From the NCBI RefSeq assembly GCF_007828835.1, contig NZ_VIVL01000001.1, positions 1,108,001-1,172,000 on the forward strand: a DNA stretch of 64,000 bases, written 5' to 3'. This document shows, piece by piece, positions 8,794-17,791 of this stretch. Made by a program: the position numbers and the translations under genes. The notes under the pieces are model-generated. The model did no database searches, was not told the origin of the DNA, and saw nothing but the letters and a program-made list of their open reading frames with translations. This DNA is from Variovorax beijingensis. GTDB lineage: Bacteria > Pseudomonadota > Gammaproteobacteria > Burkholderiales > Burkholderiaceae_C. How positions within the stretch are numbered: the stretch's first letter is position 1; the number at the start of each line of letters is the position of its first letter.

Positions 8794-9999
8794 ATGACCA
8801 CCCAAGCCTTCATCTGCGACGCCGTCCGCACCCCCTTCGGCCGCTACGGCGGTTCGCTCAGCAGCGTGCGCACCGACGACCTCGGCGCCGTGCCGCTCAA
8901 GGCGCTGATGGAACGCAACAAGAACGTCGACTGGCAGGCCGTGGGCGACGTGCTCTACGGCTGCGCCAACCAGGCCGGCGAAGACAACCGCAACGTGGCG
9001 CGCATGTCGGCGCTGCTCGCGGGCCTGCCGCTCGAGGTTGGCGGTGGCACCATCAACCGCCTGTGCGGTTCGGGCCTCGATGCCGTGGGCACCGCCGCGC
9101 GCGCCATCCGCGCCGGCGAAGCGGGCCTGATGATTGCCGGCGGCGTCGAAAGCATGAGCCGCGCGCCTTTCGTCATGCCCAAGGCCGAGAGCGCCTTCAG
9201 CCGCAACAACGCGGTGTACGACACCACCATCGGCTGGCGCTTCGTCAACAAGCTCATGAAGGCGCAGTACGGCGTCGACTCCATGCCCGAGACGGCCGAG
9301 AACGTGGCCACCGACTACAAGATCGAGCGCGAGGCGCAGGACCTGATGGCGCTCAACTCGCAGCTGCGCGCCGTGGCCTCGCAGAAGTCCGGCTTCTTCG
9401 ACGCCGAGATCGTGCCGGTGACCGTGCCGCAGAAAAAGGGCGACGCGATCATCGTCAACAAGGACGAGCACCCGCGCGAAACCAGCCTTGAATCGCTCGC
9501 CAGGCTCAAGGGCGTGGTGCGCCCCGACGGCACCGTGACGGCCGGCAATGCCAGCGGCGTGAACGACGGCGCCTGTGCGCTGCTCCTGGCCGACGAAGCC
9601 AGCGCCGCCAGGCATGGTTTGACGCCGCGCGCCCGCGTGGTCGGCATGGCCACGGCCGGCGTGGCGCCGCGCGTGATGGGCATCGGCCCGGCGCCCGCCA
9701 CGCAGAAGGTGCTGGCGCTCACCGGCCTCACCATCGACCAGATCGACGTGATCGAACTCAACGAAGCCTTCGCGGCGCAAGGCCTGGCCGTGCTGCGCCT
9801 GCTGGGCCTGCAGGACAACGACCCGCGCGTCAACATCAACGGCGGCGCCATTGCGCTCGGCCACCCGCTGGGCGCCAGCGGCGCCCGCCTGGCCACCACC
9901 GCGGTCAACCAGCTGCACAAGGGCGGCGGCCGCTATGCGCTGTGCACCATGTGCATCGGCGTGGGCCAGGGCATTGCCGTGATCCTGGAACGCGTCTGA
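8794..9999 (+). CDS. pcaF: 3-oxoadipyl-CoA thiolase
   Basis: About 401 aa, the exact usual length of PcaF/PaaJ thiolases. It cleaves 3-oxoadipyl-CoA with CoA into succinyl-CoA and acetyl-CoA. Active-site residues are visible: the acyl-accepting Cys91 in NRLCGSGLDA, the His in ALGHPLGASGAR and the second Cys in [21 protein letters not shown] stretch upstream of ATG 8794 serves as ribosome site. It follows pcaJ by 35 bp. Its TGA shares one base with the ATG of the downstream tctC (TGATG). Function as PcaF rather than a general acetyl-CoA acetyltransferase is inferred from context and length. Confidence 0.92.
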   Translation: MTTQAFICDAVRTPFGRYGGSLSSVRTDDLGAVPLKALMERNKNVDWQAVGDVLYGCANQAGEDNRNVARMSALLAGLPLEVGGGTINRLCGSGLDAVGTAARAIRAGEAGLMIAGGVESMSRAPFVMPKAESAFSRNNAVYDTTIGWRFVNKLMKAQYGVDSMPETAENVATDYKIEREAQDLMALNSQLRAVASQKSGFFDAEIVPVTVPQKKGDAIIVNKDEHPRETSLESLARLKGVVRPDGTVTAGNASGVNDGACALLLADEASAARHGLTPRARVVGMATAGVAPRVMGIGPAPATQKVLALTGLTIDQIDVIELNEAFAAQGLAVLRLLGLQDNDPRVNINGGAIALGHPLGASGARLATTAVNQLHKGGGRYALCTMCIGVGQGIAVILERV

Positions 10000-10973
10000 T
10001 GGACCGCGCCCGACGCGGCCTGCTGCTGGGGCTGGCGGCCGCGGCAGCGCTGCCCGCGCATGCGCAGGCCGACGCCCGGCCGATCCGCATCGTCGTGCCC
10101 TTTGCGGCCGGCGGCGGCAACGACGTGTTCGCGCGCCAGATGGCCAAGGGCCTGGGCGAGCTGCGCAGGCAGGGCGTCATCGTCGACAACAAGCCCGGCG
10201 CGGGCGGCAACCTCGGCACCGAGCAGGTGGTGCGCAGCGCGCCCGACGGCAGCACGCTGCTGCTGGGCCACACGGGCACCGTGTCGATCAACCCGGCGCT
10301 CTACAAGGGCCTGAAGTTCGACGCGCGCAAGGACCTGCTGCCCGTGGCCATGTTCGCTTCGTCCGCGCTGGTGCTGGTGGTGCCCGCCGCATCGAAGATC
10401 CGCAGCGTGGCCGAGCTCGTCGCCGAAGCCAAGGCGCGGCCGGGCCTGCTCGACTACGCCTCCAGCGGCAGCGGCACCGGCGGCCACCTGACCGGCGAGC
10501 TCTTTGCAGAGCGCACCGGCACTCGGATCAATCACATCCCCTACAAGGGCACCAACCCCGGCCTCACCGACCTGGCGGGCGGGCAGGTGCAGATGATGTT
10601 CAGCGTCGTTCCGCCCGCGCTCGCGCTGGTCAAGGGCGGCCGGCTGCGCGCCATTGCGGTCACGGGCGCAAAGCGCCTGCCTTCGCTGCCCGACGTGCCC
10701 ACCGTGGCCGAGTCGGGCCTGCGCGAACTCGCGGGTTTCGAGAGCACGCTCACCTACGGCATCCTCGCGCCGCGCGGCACGCCGGGCGCCTTCGTGAAGG
10801 AGTTTTCGGCGCAGATGCTCCAGGTGGCGGGCAGCGCTGAATTCCAGTCGCGCCTGGGCGTGGAAGGCGCCGTGCCGCTGCTCGGCGGCCCGGCCGAATA
10901 CGCCGCCCTCATCGCGAAGGAAAGCGCGCTGTGGGCCGGCATCGTCAAGGCTTCCGGCGCCACCGTCGAGTGA
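9999..10973 (+). CDS. TctC/Bug solute-binding protein in pca operon
   Basis: About 324 aa periplasmic binding protein with a signal peptide (RARRGLLLGLAAAAALPAHA). Bug hallmarks are ARPIRIVVPFAAGGGND, VDNKPGAGGNLG, HIPYKGTNPGLTDLAGGQVQ and DVPTVAESG. It begins at an ATG that overlaps the pcaF stop codon by one base, so it is almost certainly co-translated with the pca genes and may bind an aromatic acid or a dicarboxylate of that pathway (inference). No TctA or TctB membrane components are nearby. Confidence 0.85.
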   Translation: MDRARRGLLLGLAAAAALPAHAQADARPIRIVVPFAAGGGNDVFARQMAKGLGELRRQGVIVDNKPGAGGNLGTEQVVRSAPDGSTLLLGHTGTVSINPALYKGLKFDARKDLLPVAMFASSALVLVVPAASKIRSVAELVAEAKARPGLLDYASSGSGTGGHLTGELFAERTGTRINHIPYKGTNPGLTDLAGGQVQMMFSVVPPALALVKGGRLRAIAVTGAKRLPSLPDVPTVAESGLRELAGFESTLTYGILAPRGTPGAFVKEFSAQMLQVAGSAEFQSRLGVEGAVPLLGGPAEYAALIAKESALWAGIVKASGATVE

Positions 10974-10981
10974 GCACGCGG

Positions 10982-11015
10982 CCTCTCAACCTCAACTAAA
11001 GTCGAGGTTGAGAGG
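10982..11015. promoter_or_regulatory. SoxR operator upstream of soxR
   Basis: Perfect 12-bp inverted repeat CCTCTCAACCTC / GAGGTTGAGAGG separated by 10 bp. Within it, 10990-11007 matches the SoxR box (consensus CCTCAAGTTAACTTGAGG) in its flanks and centre. It ends only 5 bp before the ATG of soxR, so the transcript would be almost leaderless; this points to autoregulation. Confidence 0.7.
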
Positions 11016-11020
11016 TCTCG

Positions 11021-11503
11021 ATGAAATCCAAGCCAGCAGAACCACCGCGCGATTTTCCCGCCACGCTGTCCGTGGGCGAGGTCGCGCAGCGCAGCGGGGT
11101 GCCGGTGTCCACCCTTCACTTCTACGAAGCCAAGGGCCTCATTGCGAGCCACCGGGCGCCAAGCAACCACCGCCGTTATGCGCGCGACGTGCTCCGGCGC
11201 GTGGCGTTCATCCGCGTCGCGCAGCGGGTGGGCATCGCGCTGGCCGACATTGCCGATGCGCTGGCCACGCTGCCCACCTCGGCCGCGCCCAGCCGCGCGG
11301 ACTGGGCGCGGCTTTCCGCCGGCTGGCGCGCGGAGCTGGACGAGCGTATGGCCCAGCTCAAGAAGCTGCGCGACACGCTCGACGACTGCATCGGCTGCGG
11401 CTGCCTGTCGATCGACCGCTGCCGCCTGCGCAATCCGGCCGACAAGCTGTCGTCGGAAGGGTCCGGCGCCCGCCGCCTGGTGATCAGGCGCGCGGAAGAT
11501 TGA
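11021..11503 (+). CDS. soxR: Redox-sensitive transcriptional activator SoxR
   Basis: About 160 aa MerR-family dimeric activator. The HTH is LSVGEVAQRSGVPVSTLHFYE (about residues 16-36), followed by the dimerisation helix. The 2Fe-2S cluster ligands Cys123, Cys126, Cys128 and Cys134 (CIGCGC plus C) have the exact SoxR spacing CX2CXCX5C. Oxidation of the cluster by redox-cycling compounds turns on target promoters. Outside enterics, SoxR usually controls a few genes directly instead of soxS; here the convergent neighbour also has a SoxR box. Its 3' end overlaps that neighbour's 3' end by 20 bp. Confidence 0.95.
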   Translation: MKSKPAEPPRDFPATLSVGEVAQRSGVPVSTLHFYEAKGLIASHRAPSNHRRYARDVLRRVAFIRVAQRVGIALADIADALATLPTSAAPSRADWARLSAGWRAELDERMAQLKKLRDTLDDCIGCGCLSIDRCRLRNPADKLSSEGSGARRLVIRRAED

Positions 11504-11735
11504 GGGACTGCCGCACTTCGCCGAGGGGGAGCATCGGCATCAATTCGTTTCTTTCCGCCGCAGACATTGCGAGCATCAGCCGCTCGAATTCGGCGCGGTA
11601 GCAGGGCAGCATCAGCGTGGCCGTCAGCGCATGGACGCCGTCGTTCTGCGCAAGGTGTGCATGGCATGCCGCGATGCTTCGATGGATCTGGAGCGCCTGC
11701 GCGACGCGGGCGGAGGGTTGCGGGTCATGGTTCAT
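11484..11735 (-). CDS. Small protein under a SoxR box
   Basis: About 83 aa, family not recognised. It looks soluble and helical, with two cysteines (AACHAH and LPCYRAEF) and several Met and His residues; there is no signal peptide or membrane segment. The ATG at 11735 lies 17 bp from a near-consensus SoxR box, so it is probably induced by redox stress (inference). A TTG nine bases upstream is an alternative start. Transcribed convergently with soxR, with a 20-bp overlap of the 3' ends, so the two messages could pair as antisense. Confidence 0.6.
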   Translation of the reverse strand: MNHDPQPSARVAQALQIHRSIAACHAHLAQNDGVHALTATLMLPCYRAEFERLMLAMSAAERNELMPMLPLGEVRQSLNLPRA

Positions 11736-11751
11736 GCTGCGCAATGTGCAG

Positions 11752-11769
11752 CCTCAACCTAACTTGAGG
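11752..11769. promoter_or_regulatory. SoxR box with MerR-type promoter
   Basis: CCTCAACCTAACTTGAGG matches the SoxR consensus CCTCAAGTTAACTTGAGG at 16 of 18 positions. Read on the minus strand, a TTGACC -35 element overlaps its edge and is followed by a 19-bp spacer and a CACATT -10-like element, the over-long spacing expected of MerR-family promoters. It points at the small gene ending at 11484. Confidence 0.75.
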
Positions 11770-11799
11770 TCAAGCGGGATGAAAAGCCCTGGTTCGCGG

Positions 11800-12540
<741 letters not shown>

Positions 12541-12742
12541 GGCAGTGAGCAAAAAGGGTGGGTGCGGGAGGCGCCCCGCAGACGCAATGTAGCCTCCCGC
12601 CCGCTGCCGGCCGGCGGTTTTGTATTCGCAAGTATCTGGGGCGGCGGGCGCGGTACACAGGCATACGCGATCTGCGCGGGCAGGGGGAGGGCGGCCCAAC
12701 AATCCGTGCGTTCCCGAACCAACCCTTCCCAAGGAAACCACC

Positions 12743-13162
12743 ATGACCCGCATCGAAAAAGTTCTCTACACCGGCAAGACCCGCACCTCTTCGGGTGGCC
12801 GCGACGGCGAGGCGCGCAGCTCCGACGGCCGCCTGGACATCAAGCTCTCGTCGCCCGGCAGCGCCGGCAGCGGCACCAACCCGGAACAGCTGTTCGCGGC
12901 CGGCTGGTCGGCCTGCTTCATCGGCGCCATGGGCAAGGCGGCGGGCAGGATGAAGGTCGCCTTGCCGCCTGACCTGGCCGTCGATGCCGAAGTCGATCTG
13001 GGCACAGCGGGCAGCGAGTACTTCCTGCAGGCGCGCCTCAACGTGAGCCTGCCGGGCCTGGACCGCGAAGTGGCGCAGGCCCTGACGGATGCGGCGCACC
13101 AGACCTGTCCCTATTCGAAGGCCACCCGGGGCAATATCGACGTTTCCATCCACCTGGTGTGA
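12743..13162 (+). CDS. ohr: Organic hydroperoxide resistance protein Ohr
   Basis: About 139 aa OsmC/Ohr-family thiol peroxidase that reduces organic hydroperoxides using dihydrolipoamide. The peroxidatic Cys58 (GWSACFIGAM) and resolving Cys122 (HQTCPYSKATRGN) are in the Ohr context; the start MTRIEKVLYTGKT is also typical. The ATG follows an AAGGAAA ribosome site. No OhrR gene is seen next to it; instead it sits between a response regulator and its presumed kinase, whose frame starts within or just after the ohr stop, suggesting co-transcription with the kinase. Confidence 0.92.
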   Translation: MTRIEKVLYTGKTRTSSGGRDGEARSSDGRLDIKLSSPGSAGSGTNPEQLFAAGWSACFIGAMGKAAGRMKVALPPDLAVDAEVDLGTAGSEYFLQARLNVSLPGLDREVAQALTDAAHQTCPYSKATRGNIDVSIHLV

Positions 13163-13191
13163 GCCAGCGGCGGCGTGCAGAGCCACGCCGC

Positions 13192-14589
13192 ATGAACAAG
13201 AAGGTGTCCATGTCCTCGACTTCCGCGAATCCTCCTGCGAACCCGGCCGGCGCTGTGCGCGGCTGGCACCGGCTGCTGCCCGGCTCGCTGTTCTCCCGCG
13301 TGACGCTGATCATCGTGGTGGGCCTGGCGATCGCGCAGCTGCTCACCTTCGCGGCGATCCGCTACGAGCGGAACATGGCGCTGCGCGAGCTGATGATGAT
13401 CGGCATCGAGCGCGACATCGCGAGTTCGGTCGCCATCCTCGACCGCCTGCCCGCGGCCGAGCGCGCCGGTTGGCTCGACCGGCTGGAGCGGCGCAACTAC
13501 CGCTTCGTGCTGGGCGGCAGCGCAGAGGGCACCGAACCGGCCTCGGAGCAGTCGCGGCAGTTTGCCGCGGCCATCGTCGATGCGATGCGCCCGTTCCCGA
13601 TCGTCAAGGTCGGCGAGGTGGCCTGGCCGCCCGAGGGCCTGCAGATCCAGGTGCGCCTGGGCGACGGGTCTTCCGTGGTCGTTCATGCGATGCGCGTGGG
13701 CATGCCGGTGTCGGGCTGGGTGATGTGGCTGCTTGCGGCCCAGCTGCTGGTGCTGGCCGTGTGCGCCTGGTATGCGGTGCGCCTCGTGACGCGGCCGCTC
13801 GCGCAGCTTTCCGAGGCGGCCGACGGGCTCGGGCCCGACCTCAAGGGCCGCACGCTCGCGGAAGAGGGCCCCACCGAGGTGGCGCATGCGGCGCGCGCCT
13901 TCAATGCCATGCAGCAGCGCATTGCCGGCTACATGTCCGAGCGCGTCGAGATCCTCGCAGCCATCTCGCACGACCTGCAGACACCCATCACGCGGATGCG
14001 GCTGCGCACCGACCTGATGGACGACGAGCGCGACCGCGAGAAATTCCGCCAGGACCTCGACGCCATGCACTCGCTGGTGCGCGAAGGCGTGACCTATGCG
14101 CGCACGCTCCACGGCGCCGCGGAGCCGCCACTGCGCATCGATGCCGACGCGCTGCTCGAGAGCATGGTGGCCGACTACGAAGACGTGGGCCAGCAGGTGC
14201 GGCTCGAAGGCAAGGCCGGCGCGCCGATCGTGAGCCGCCCTCATGCGCTGCGCCGCATCCTGATGAACCTGATCGACAACGCGCTCAAGTTCGGCAGCGA
14301 GGTGCGCCTGCACGTGCAGGCCGAAGAAGACGGCCGCCTGGTGCTGAGCGTGCTCGACAACGGCCCGGGCATTCCGCCGGACGAACTCGACGCCGTGCTC
14401 AAGCCCTTCTACCGCGTCGAAAGCTCGCGCAACCGCAGCACCGGCGGCACCGGCCTGGGCCTGGCGATTGCGCACCAGCTGGCCATGGCCATGGGCGCCG
14501 AGCTCACGCTGAAGAACCGCGCCGAAGGCGGGCTCGAGGCCCGGCTCGCGCTGGACGCCGCGCCCGTCCGCACTGTCCTCCAGGGCTGA
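13192..14589 (+). CDS. EnvZ-like sensor histidine kinase
   Basis: About 465 aa membrane kinase. TM1 lies near residues 35-55 (VTLIIVVGLAIAQLLTF), then a periplasmic sensor of about 120 aa, then TM2 (GWVMWLLAAQLLVLAVCAWY). HAMP, the HisKA H-box (AAISHDLQTPITRMRLR) and an ATPase domain (N box NLIDNALKFG, G1 DNGPGIP, G2 GTGLGLAIA) follow. It is probably the partner of the response regulator at 11800-12540. I chose ATG 13192; a GTG at 13159 overlapping the ohr stop and an ATG at 13210 are alternatives. Confidence 0.85.
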   Translation: MNKKVSMSSTSANPPANPAGAVRGWHRLLPGSLFSRVTLIIVVGLAIAQLLTFAAIRYERNMALRELMMIGIERDIASSVAILDRLPAAERAGWLDRLERRNYRFVLGGSAEGTEPASEQSRQFAAAIVDAMRPFPIVKVGEVAWPPEGLQIQVRLGDGSSVVVHAMRVGMPVSGWVMWLLAAQLLVLAVCAWYAVRLVTRPLAQLSEAADGLGPDLKGRTLAEEGPTEVAHAARAFNAMQQRIAGYMSERVEILAAISHDLQTPITRMRLRTDLMDDERDREKFRQDLDAMHSLVREGVTYARTLHGAAEPPLRIDADALLESMVADYEDVGQQVRLEGKAGAPIVSRPHALRRILMNLIDNALKFGSEVRLHVQAEEDGRLVLSVLDNGPGIPPDELDAVLKPFYRVESSRNRSTGGTGLGLAIAHQLAMAMGAELTLKNRAEGGLEARLALDAAPVRTVLQG

Positions 14590-14615
14590 TTCGCCACCGA
14601 CAACCCCCAAACATC

Positions 14616-16406
14616 ATGCTCGTCCTCCTCATTGCCTACCTGGGCGGGGTGCTCACCATCCTGAGCCCCTGCATCCTGCCGGTGCTGCCTTTCGTGTTCG
14701 CGCGCGCCGACCGTCCGTTCCGCTCGCACGGCCTGCCGATGCTGCTGGGCATGGCGCTGGCCTTTGCCGCCGTGGCCACGCTGGCGGCGGTGGGCGGCGG
14801 CTGGATCGTCACGCTCAACGAGTACGGGCGCCAGGCCGCCATTGCCGTGCTCGCGCTGTTCGGCGTGAGCCTGCTGTTCCCGAGCGTTGCCGACCGCATG
14901 AGCCGGCCGCTGGTCGCGCTGGGCATCCGCATGTCCGAGCCGCGCGGCGATGGCGGTGCGGCAGCGGCCTCGGTGTTCTCGCCGTTGTTGCTGGGCGTGG
15001 GCACGGGGCTGCTCTGGGCGCCGTGCGCGGGGCCGATCCTCGGCCTGATCCTGACGGGCGCGGCGCTCAATGGCGCGAGCGTCGGCACCTCGCTGCTGCT
15101 GCTGGCCTATGCGGCCGGCGCGTGCACCTCGCTCGCGGCCGCGCTGCTGTTCGGTGGGCGGCTGTTCTCCATCATGAAGCGTTCGCTGCATACTGGCGAA
15201 TGGGTGCGGCGCGCGGCCGGCGCGGCCGTGCTGGCGGGCGTGGGCGCCATTGCGCTGGGGCTGGACACGGGCCTGCTCGCACGCCTTTCCCTGGGCACCA
15301 CCTCGGCGCTGGAGCAGGCGCTGGTGGACAAAATCAAGCCAGGCAAGCCGCACGCGGAGCCGGTCGCGCTGCGCGAAGCCCCGGGCCTGATGCGCGTGTC
15401 GGGCAACCGAACGGCCCCGCCGCCCGCGCGCGAACTCAAGGTCGAAGGCCGCTTTCCCTCCTTGGCGGGCGCCACCGAATGGATCAACTCCGTGCCGCTC
15501 GCGCCCGAGGCCCTGCGCGGCAAGGTGGTGCTGGTCGACTTCTGGACCTATTCGTGCCTCAACTGCCTGCGCACGCTGCCCTACCTTCGGGCATGGGCCG
15601 AAAAGTACAAGGACGCGGGGCTGGTGGTCATCGGCGTGCATTCGCCGGAGTTCGCGTTCGAGAAGAAGCCGGCCAATGTGCGCAAGGCCGTCAAGGACCT
15701 GGGCATCGGCTTTCCGGTGGCGCTGGACAATGACTTCGCAGTCTGGCGCGGCTTCGACAACCAGGCCTGGCCCGCGTTCTATTTCATCGATGCCGAGGGC
15801 CGCATCCGCCACCACCAGTTCGGCGAGAACCGCTACGACAAGGCCGAGCAGGTCATCCAGCAGCTGCTGGCCGAGGCCGGGCAGACCCGCATCGCCGCCG
15901 GGCTGGTGGCGCCGCTCGGGCAGGGCACCCAGGCCGCGCCCGGCGCCGAGCCGCCGCTGTCCGGCGAAACCTACCTGGGCCACGAACGCGCGCACGGCTT
16001 TGCCTCGCCCGGCGGCATCGCGCGGGACCGCGCGACGGTCTACCGGCCGGCCGCCTCGGCGCTGCGCACCAACCAGTGGTCGCTGGCGGGCGACTGGACG
16101 GTGGAGGCCGAGCGCGCGGTGCTGAACAGCGCCAATGGCCGGATCGCCTATCGCTTCCAGGCACGCGACCTGCACCTGGTGCTGGGCCCGGCGGCCAATG
16201 GCAGGCCGGTGCGCTTCAGGGTGCTGGTGGATGGAAAGCCGCCACTCGCGGACCATGGTGCCGACACCGATGCACAGGGCCACGGCGTGATCGATGCGCA
16301 GAAGCTCTATCAGCTGGTGCGGCAGGCGGAGGGCAGACGGGAGCGGCTGTTCGAGATCGAGTTTCTCGACGCCGGCGCGCAAGCCTACGCGTTCACTTTC
16401 GGTTGA
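14616..16406 (+). CDS. DipZ-like CcdA-thioredoxin fusion protein
   Basis: About 596 aa. An N-terminal CcdA/DsbD-type membrane domain (about 1-220, six or seven TMs) carries the electron-transfer cysteines in SPCILPVLPF and WAPCAGP. A periplasmic thioredoxin-like domain (about 285-430) has the CxxC motif SCLNC in FWTYSCLNCLRTLPY. A C-terminal beta-rich domain (about 450-596) completes the DipZ layout known from mycobacteria. It should carry reducing power across the membrane to periplasmic thiols. It follows the kinase gene by 26 bp, so it may belong to the same peroxide and redox unit (inference). Confidence 0.85.
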   Translation: MLVLLIAYLGGVLTILSPCILPVLPFVFARADRPFRSHGLPMLLGMALAFAAVATLAAVGGGWIVTLNEYGRQAAIAVLALFGVSLLFPSVADRMSRPLVALGIRMSEPRGDGGAAAASVFSPLLLGVGTGLLWAPCAGPILGLILTGAALNGASVGTSLLLLAYAAGACTSLAAALLFGGRLFSIMKRSLHTGEWVRRAAGAAVLAGVGAIALGLDTGLLARLSLGTTSALEQALVDKIKPGKPHAEPVALREAPGLMRVSGNRTAPPPARELKVEGRFPSLAGATEWINSVPLAPEALRGKVVLVDFWTYSCLNCLRTLPYLRAWAEKYKDAGLVVIGVHSPEFAFEKKPANVRKAVKDLGIGFPVALDNDFAVWRGFDNQAWPAFYFIDAEGRIRHHQFGENRYDKAEQVIQQLLAEAGQTRIAAGLVAPLGQGTQAAPGAEPPLSGETYLGHERAHGFASPGGIARDRATVYRPAASALRTNQWSLAGDWTVEAERAVLNSANGRIAYRFQARDLHLVLGPAANGRPVRFRVLVDGKPPLADHGADTDAQGHGVIDAQKLYQLVRQAEGRRERLFEIEFLDAGAQAYAFTFG

Positions 16407-16450
16407 GCGCTGACGCGGCTCGGGCGGGCGAGGGTGCCTGAGGGTGGCTG

Positions 16451-16702
16451 TCAGGCGGCCCAGGCGCTCAGCGAAAGCCGCCGCAGCATGTCGGTCTGGC
16501 GCGATTCCTCGGCATCCCGCAGGCTCTTGGCGGCGCGGGCGGCCACGTAGCTGACGTACAGCGTCTCGATGGCCTTGGCCCAGTCGTGCATCTTCTGGGA
16601 CACCGCGCTGGTCGAGGTGGCCGAGGCATCCTCGGCCGGACAGGCGGGCACCTCGAAGCCGGCTTTGCTGAGGATGGTGGCTTTCTGAAAAATGGTAAGC
16701 AT
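16451..16702 (-). CDS. Small hypothetical protein
   Basis: About 83 aa, family not recognised. Sequence is mostly helical with a conserved-looking middle (MHDWAKAIETLYVSYVAARAAKSLRDAEESR) - quoted here as two adjoining pieces MHDWAKAIETLY and VSYVAARAAKSLR - and no signal peptide. The ATG at 16702 has a strong AGGAGG site eight bases upstream, which favours it over the ATG at 16735 and supports the gene as real. It is convergent with the DipZ-like gene and isolated from other operons. Confidence 0.6.
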   Translation of the reverse strand: MLTIFQKATILSKAGFEVPACPAEDASATSTSAVSQKMHDWAKAIETLYVSYVAARAAKSLRDAEESRQTDMLRRLSLSAWAA

Positions 16703-16843
16703 GGGGCGGGCCTCCTGGCCTTTGGGTATGGGCATCAGGTTAGCGTTGGCGCAAGAGGCGTGCCATCCGCTGCATGACGTATGTGACTGTCGGTAAGTGA
16801 CGCTCCCGCTGCGCCGCGGCCGCAGTTTTCTAGGCCTTAAGCC

Positions 16844-17791
16844 TTAGGCCGGCGTCGATTCGGCGTGCTGCCAGACCAGCGTGGCGGCCGCCAGGTCTTC
16901 GAGCGCGCTGCCCACGGCCTTGAAGACGGTGCGCTCTTCGCTGCCCGTGCGGCCCGCGCGTTCGCCCCGGCAGAGTGCGGCCAGCGTGCCCTGCACCGCA
17001 TCGGCGCGCAGCGTGCCGGCCGCAATGGCGTCGAGCAGTTCGCCGGCCTTCTGCAATGCCTCGGTGGTGTCGACGAAGGTGCGCGCCCCGTCGAAGCAGC
17101 GCACGTCGGCCTCGCGCATGGCGGGTGTGAAGCTGCCGATCAGGTCCAGGTGCGAGCCCGGCGCCAGCCATTCGCCGCGCACCAGCGGCGCGGTGGCCAG
17201 CGTGGCGCAGCTCACGATGTCGGCCTGGCGCACGGCCGCTTCGAGGTCCGTGGCGGCCCGGGCGTTGACCCCTTCGGCCCGCCATTGCGCGGCCAGGGCC
17301 TGGGCGCCTTCGGCCCGGTGGTTCCACACGAGCACCTCGTCGATGGGCCGCACGCCCGCATGCGCGGCGGGCAGCAGCCGCGCGATGCGGCCGGTGCCCA
17401 GCACCAGCAGGCGGTGCGCATCGGCCCGTGCCAGGAACGAGGCGCCCAGCGCCGATGCCGCGGCCGTGCGGCGCGCGGTGAGCTCGTTGCCGTCCATCAT
17501 GGCCAGCGGCACGCCGGTGCGCGCGTCGTACAGTACATAGGTCGCATGAAGGCCGGGCAGGCCGCGTGCGCTGTTGCCCGGAAAGACATTGATGGTCTTG
17601 ATGCCCAGGAAGCCCGCGTCGCTCCACGCCGGCATGATGAGCACGGTGCCCTTGTCGGCGCCGGCGGTTTCGATGCTGTGCACATGGCGCGGCGGCACGT
17701 GAGCTTCGGCCGCGAAGGCTGCGCGCAGCGCGGGCACGAGCCGCTCGAAGGCCAGCGGCTCGCGGGTGGCGGTTTCGTCGAAATGCTTCAT
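16844..17791 (-). CDS. Ornithine cyclodeaminase / mu-crystallin family protein
   Basis: About 315 aa NAD(P)-binding enzyme of the OCD/mu-crystallin family. Seen are KTINVFPGNSARGLPGL, the substrate-side DGNELTARRTAAASALG, and the Rossmann motif LVLGTGRIARLL. Members act as ornithine cyclodeaminase, alanine dehydrogenase or delta1-pyrroline-2-carboxylate reductase; the sequence does not decide, though bacterial relatives of this form are often the last type and reduce cyclic imines from hydroxyproline or proline catabolism. It overlaps the upstream hydrolase gene by four bases (17788-17791), so the two are co-translated. Confidence 0.82.
   Translation of the reverse strand: MKHFDETATREPLAFERLVPALRAAFAAEAHVPPRHVHSIETAGADKGTVLIMPAWSDAGFLGIKTINVFPGNSARGLPGLHATYVLYDARTGVPLAMMDGNELTARRTAAASALGASFLARADAHRLLVLGTGRIARLLPAAHAGVRPIDEVLVWNHRAEGAQALAAQWRAEGVNARAATDLEAAVRQADIVSCATLATAPLVRGEWLAPGSHLDLIGSFTPAMREADVRCFDGARTFVDTTEALQKAGELLDAIAAGTLRADAVQGTLAALCRGERAGRTGSEERTVFKAVGSALEDLAAATLVWQHAESTPA

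Noticed and set aside
13111..14610. 499-codon minus-strand frame opposite the histidine kinase
   Set aside because: Antisense shadow with no recognisable motif, while the plus strand has all kinase boxes in order.
16820..16850. Possible terminator hairpin (AGGCCTTAAGCCTTAGGCC region)
   Set aside because: Stem is only four or five pairs and overlaps the stop codon of the cyclodeaminase-family gene; no clear U-run.
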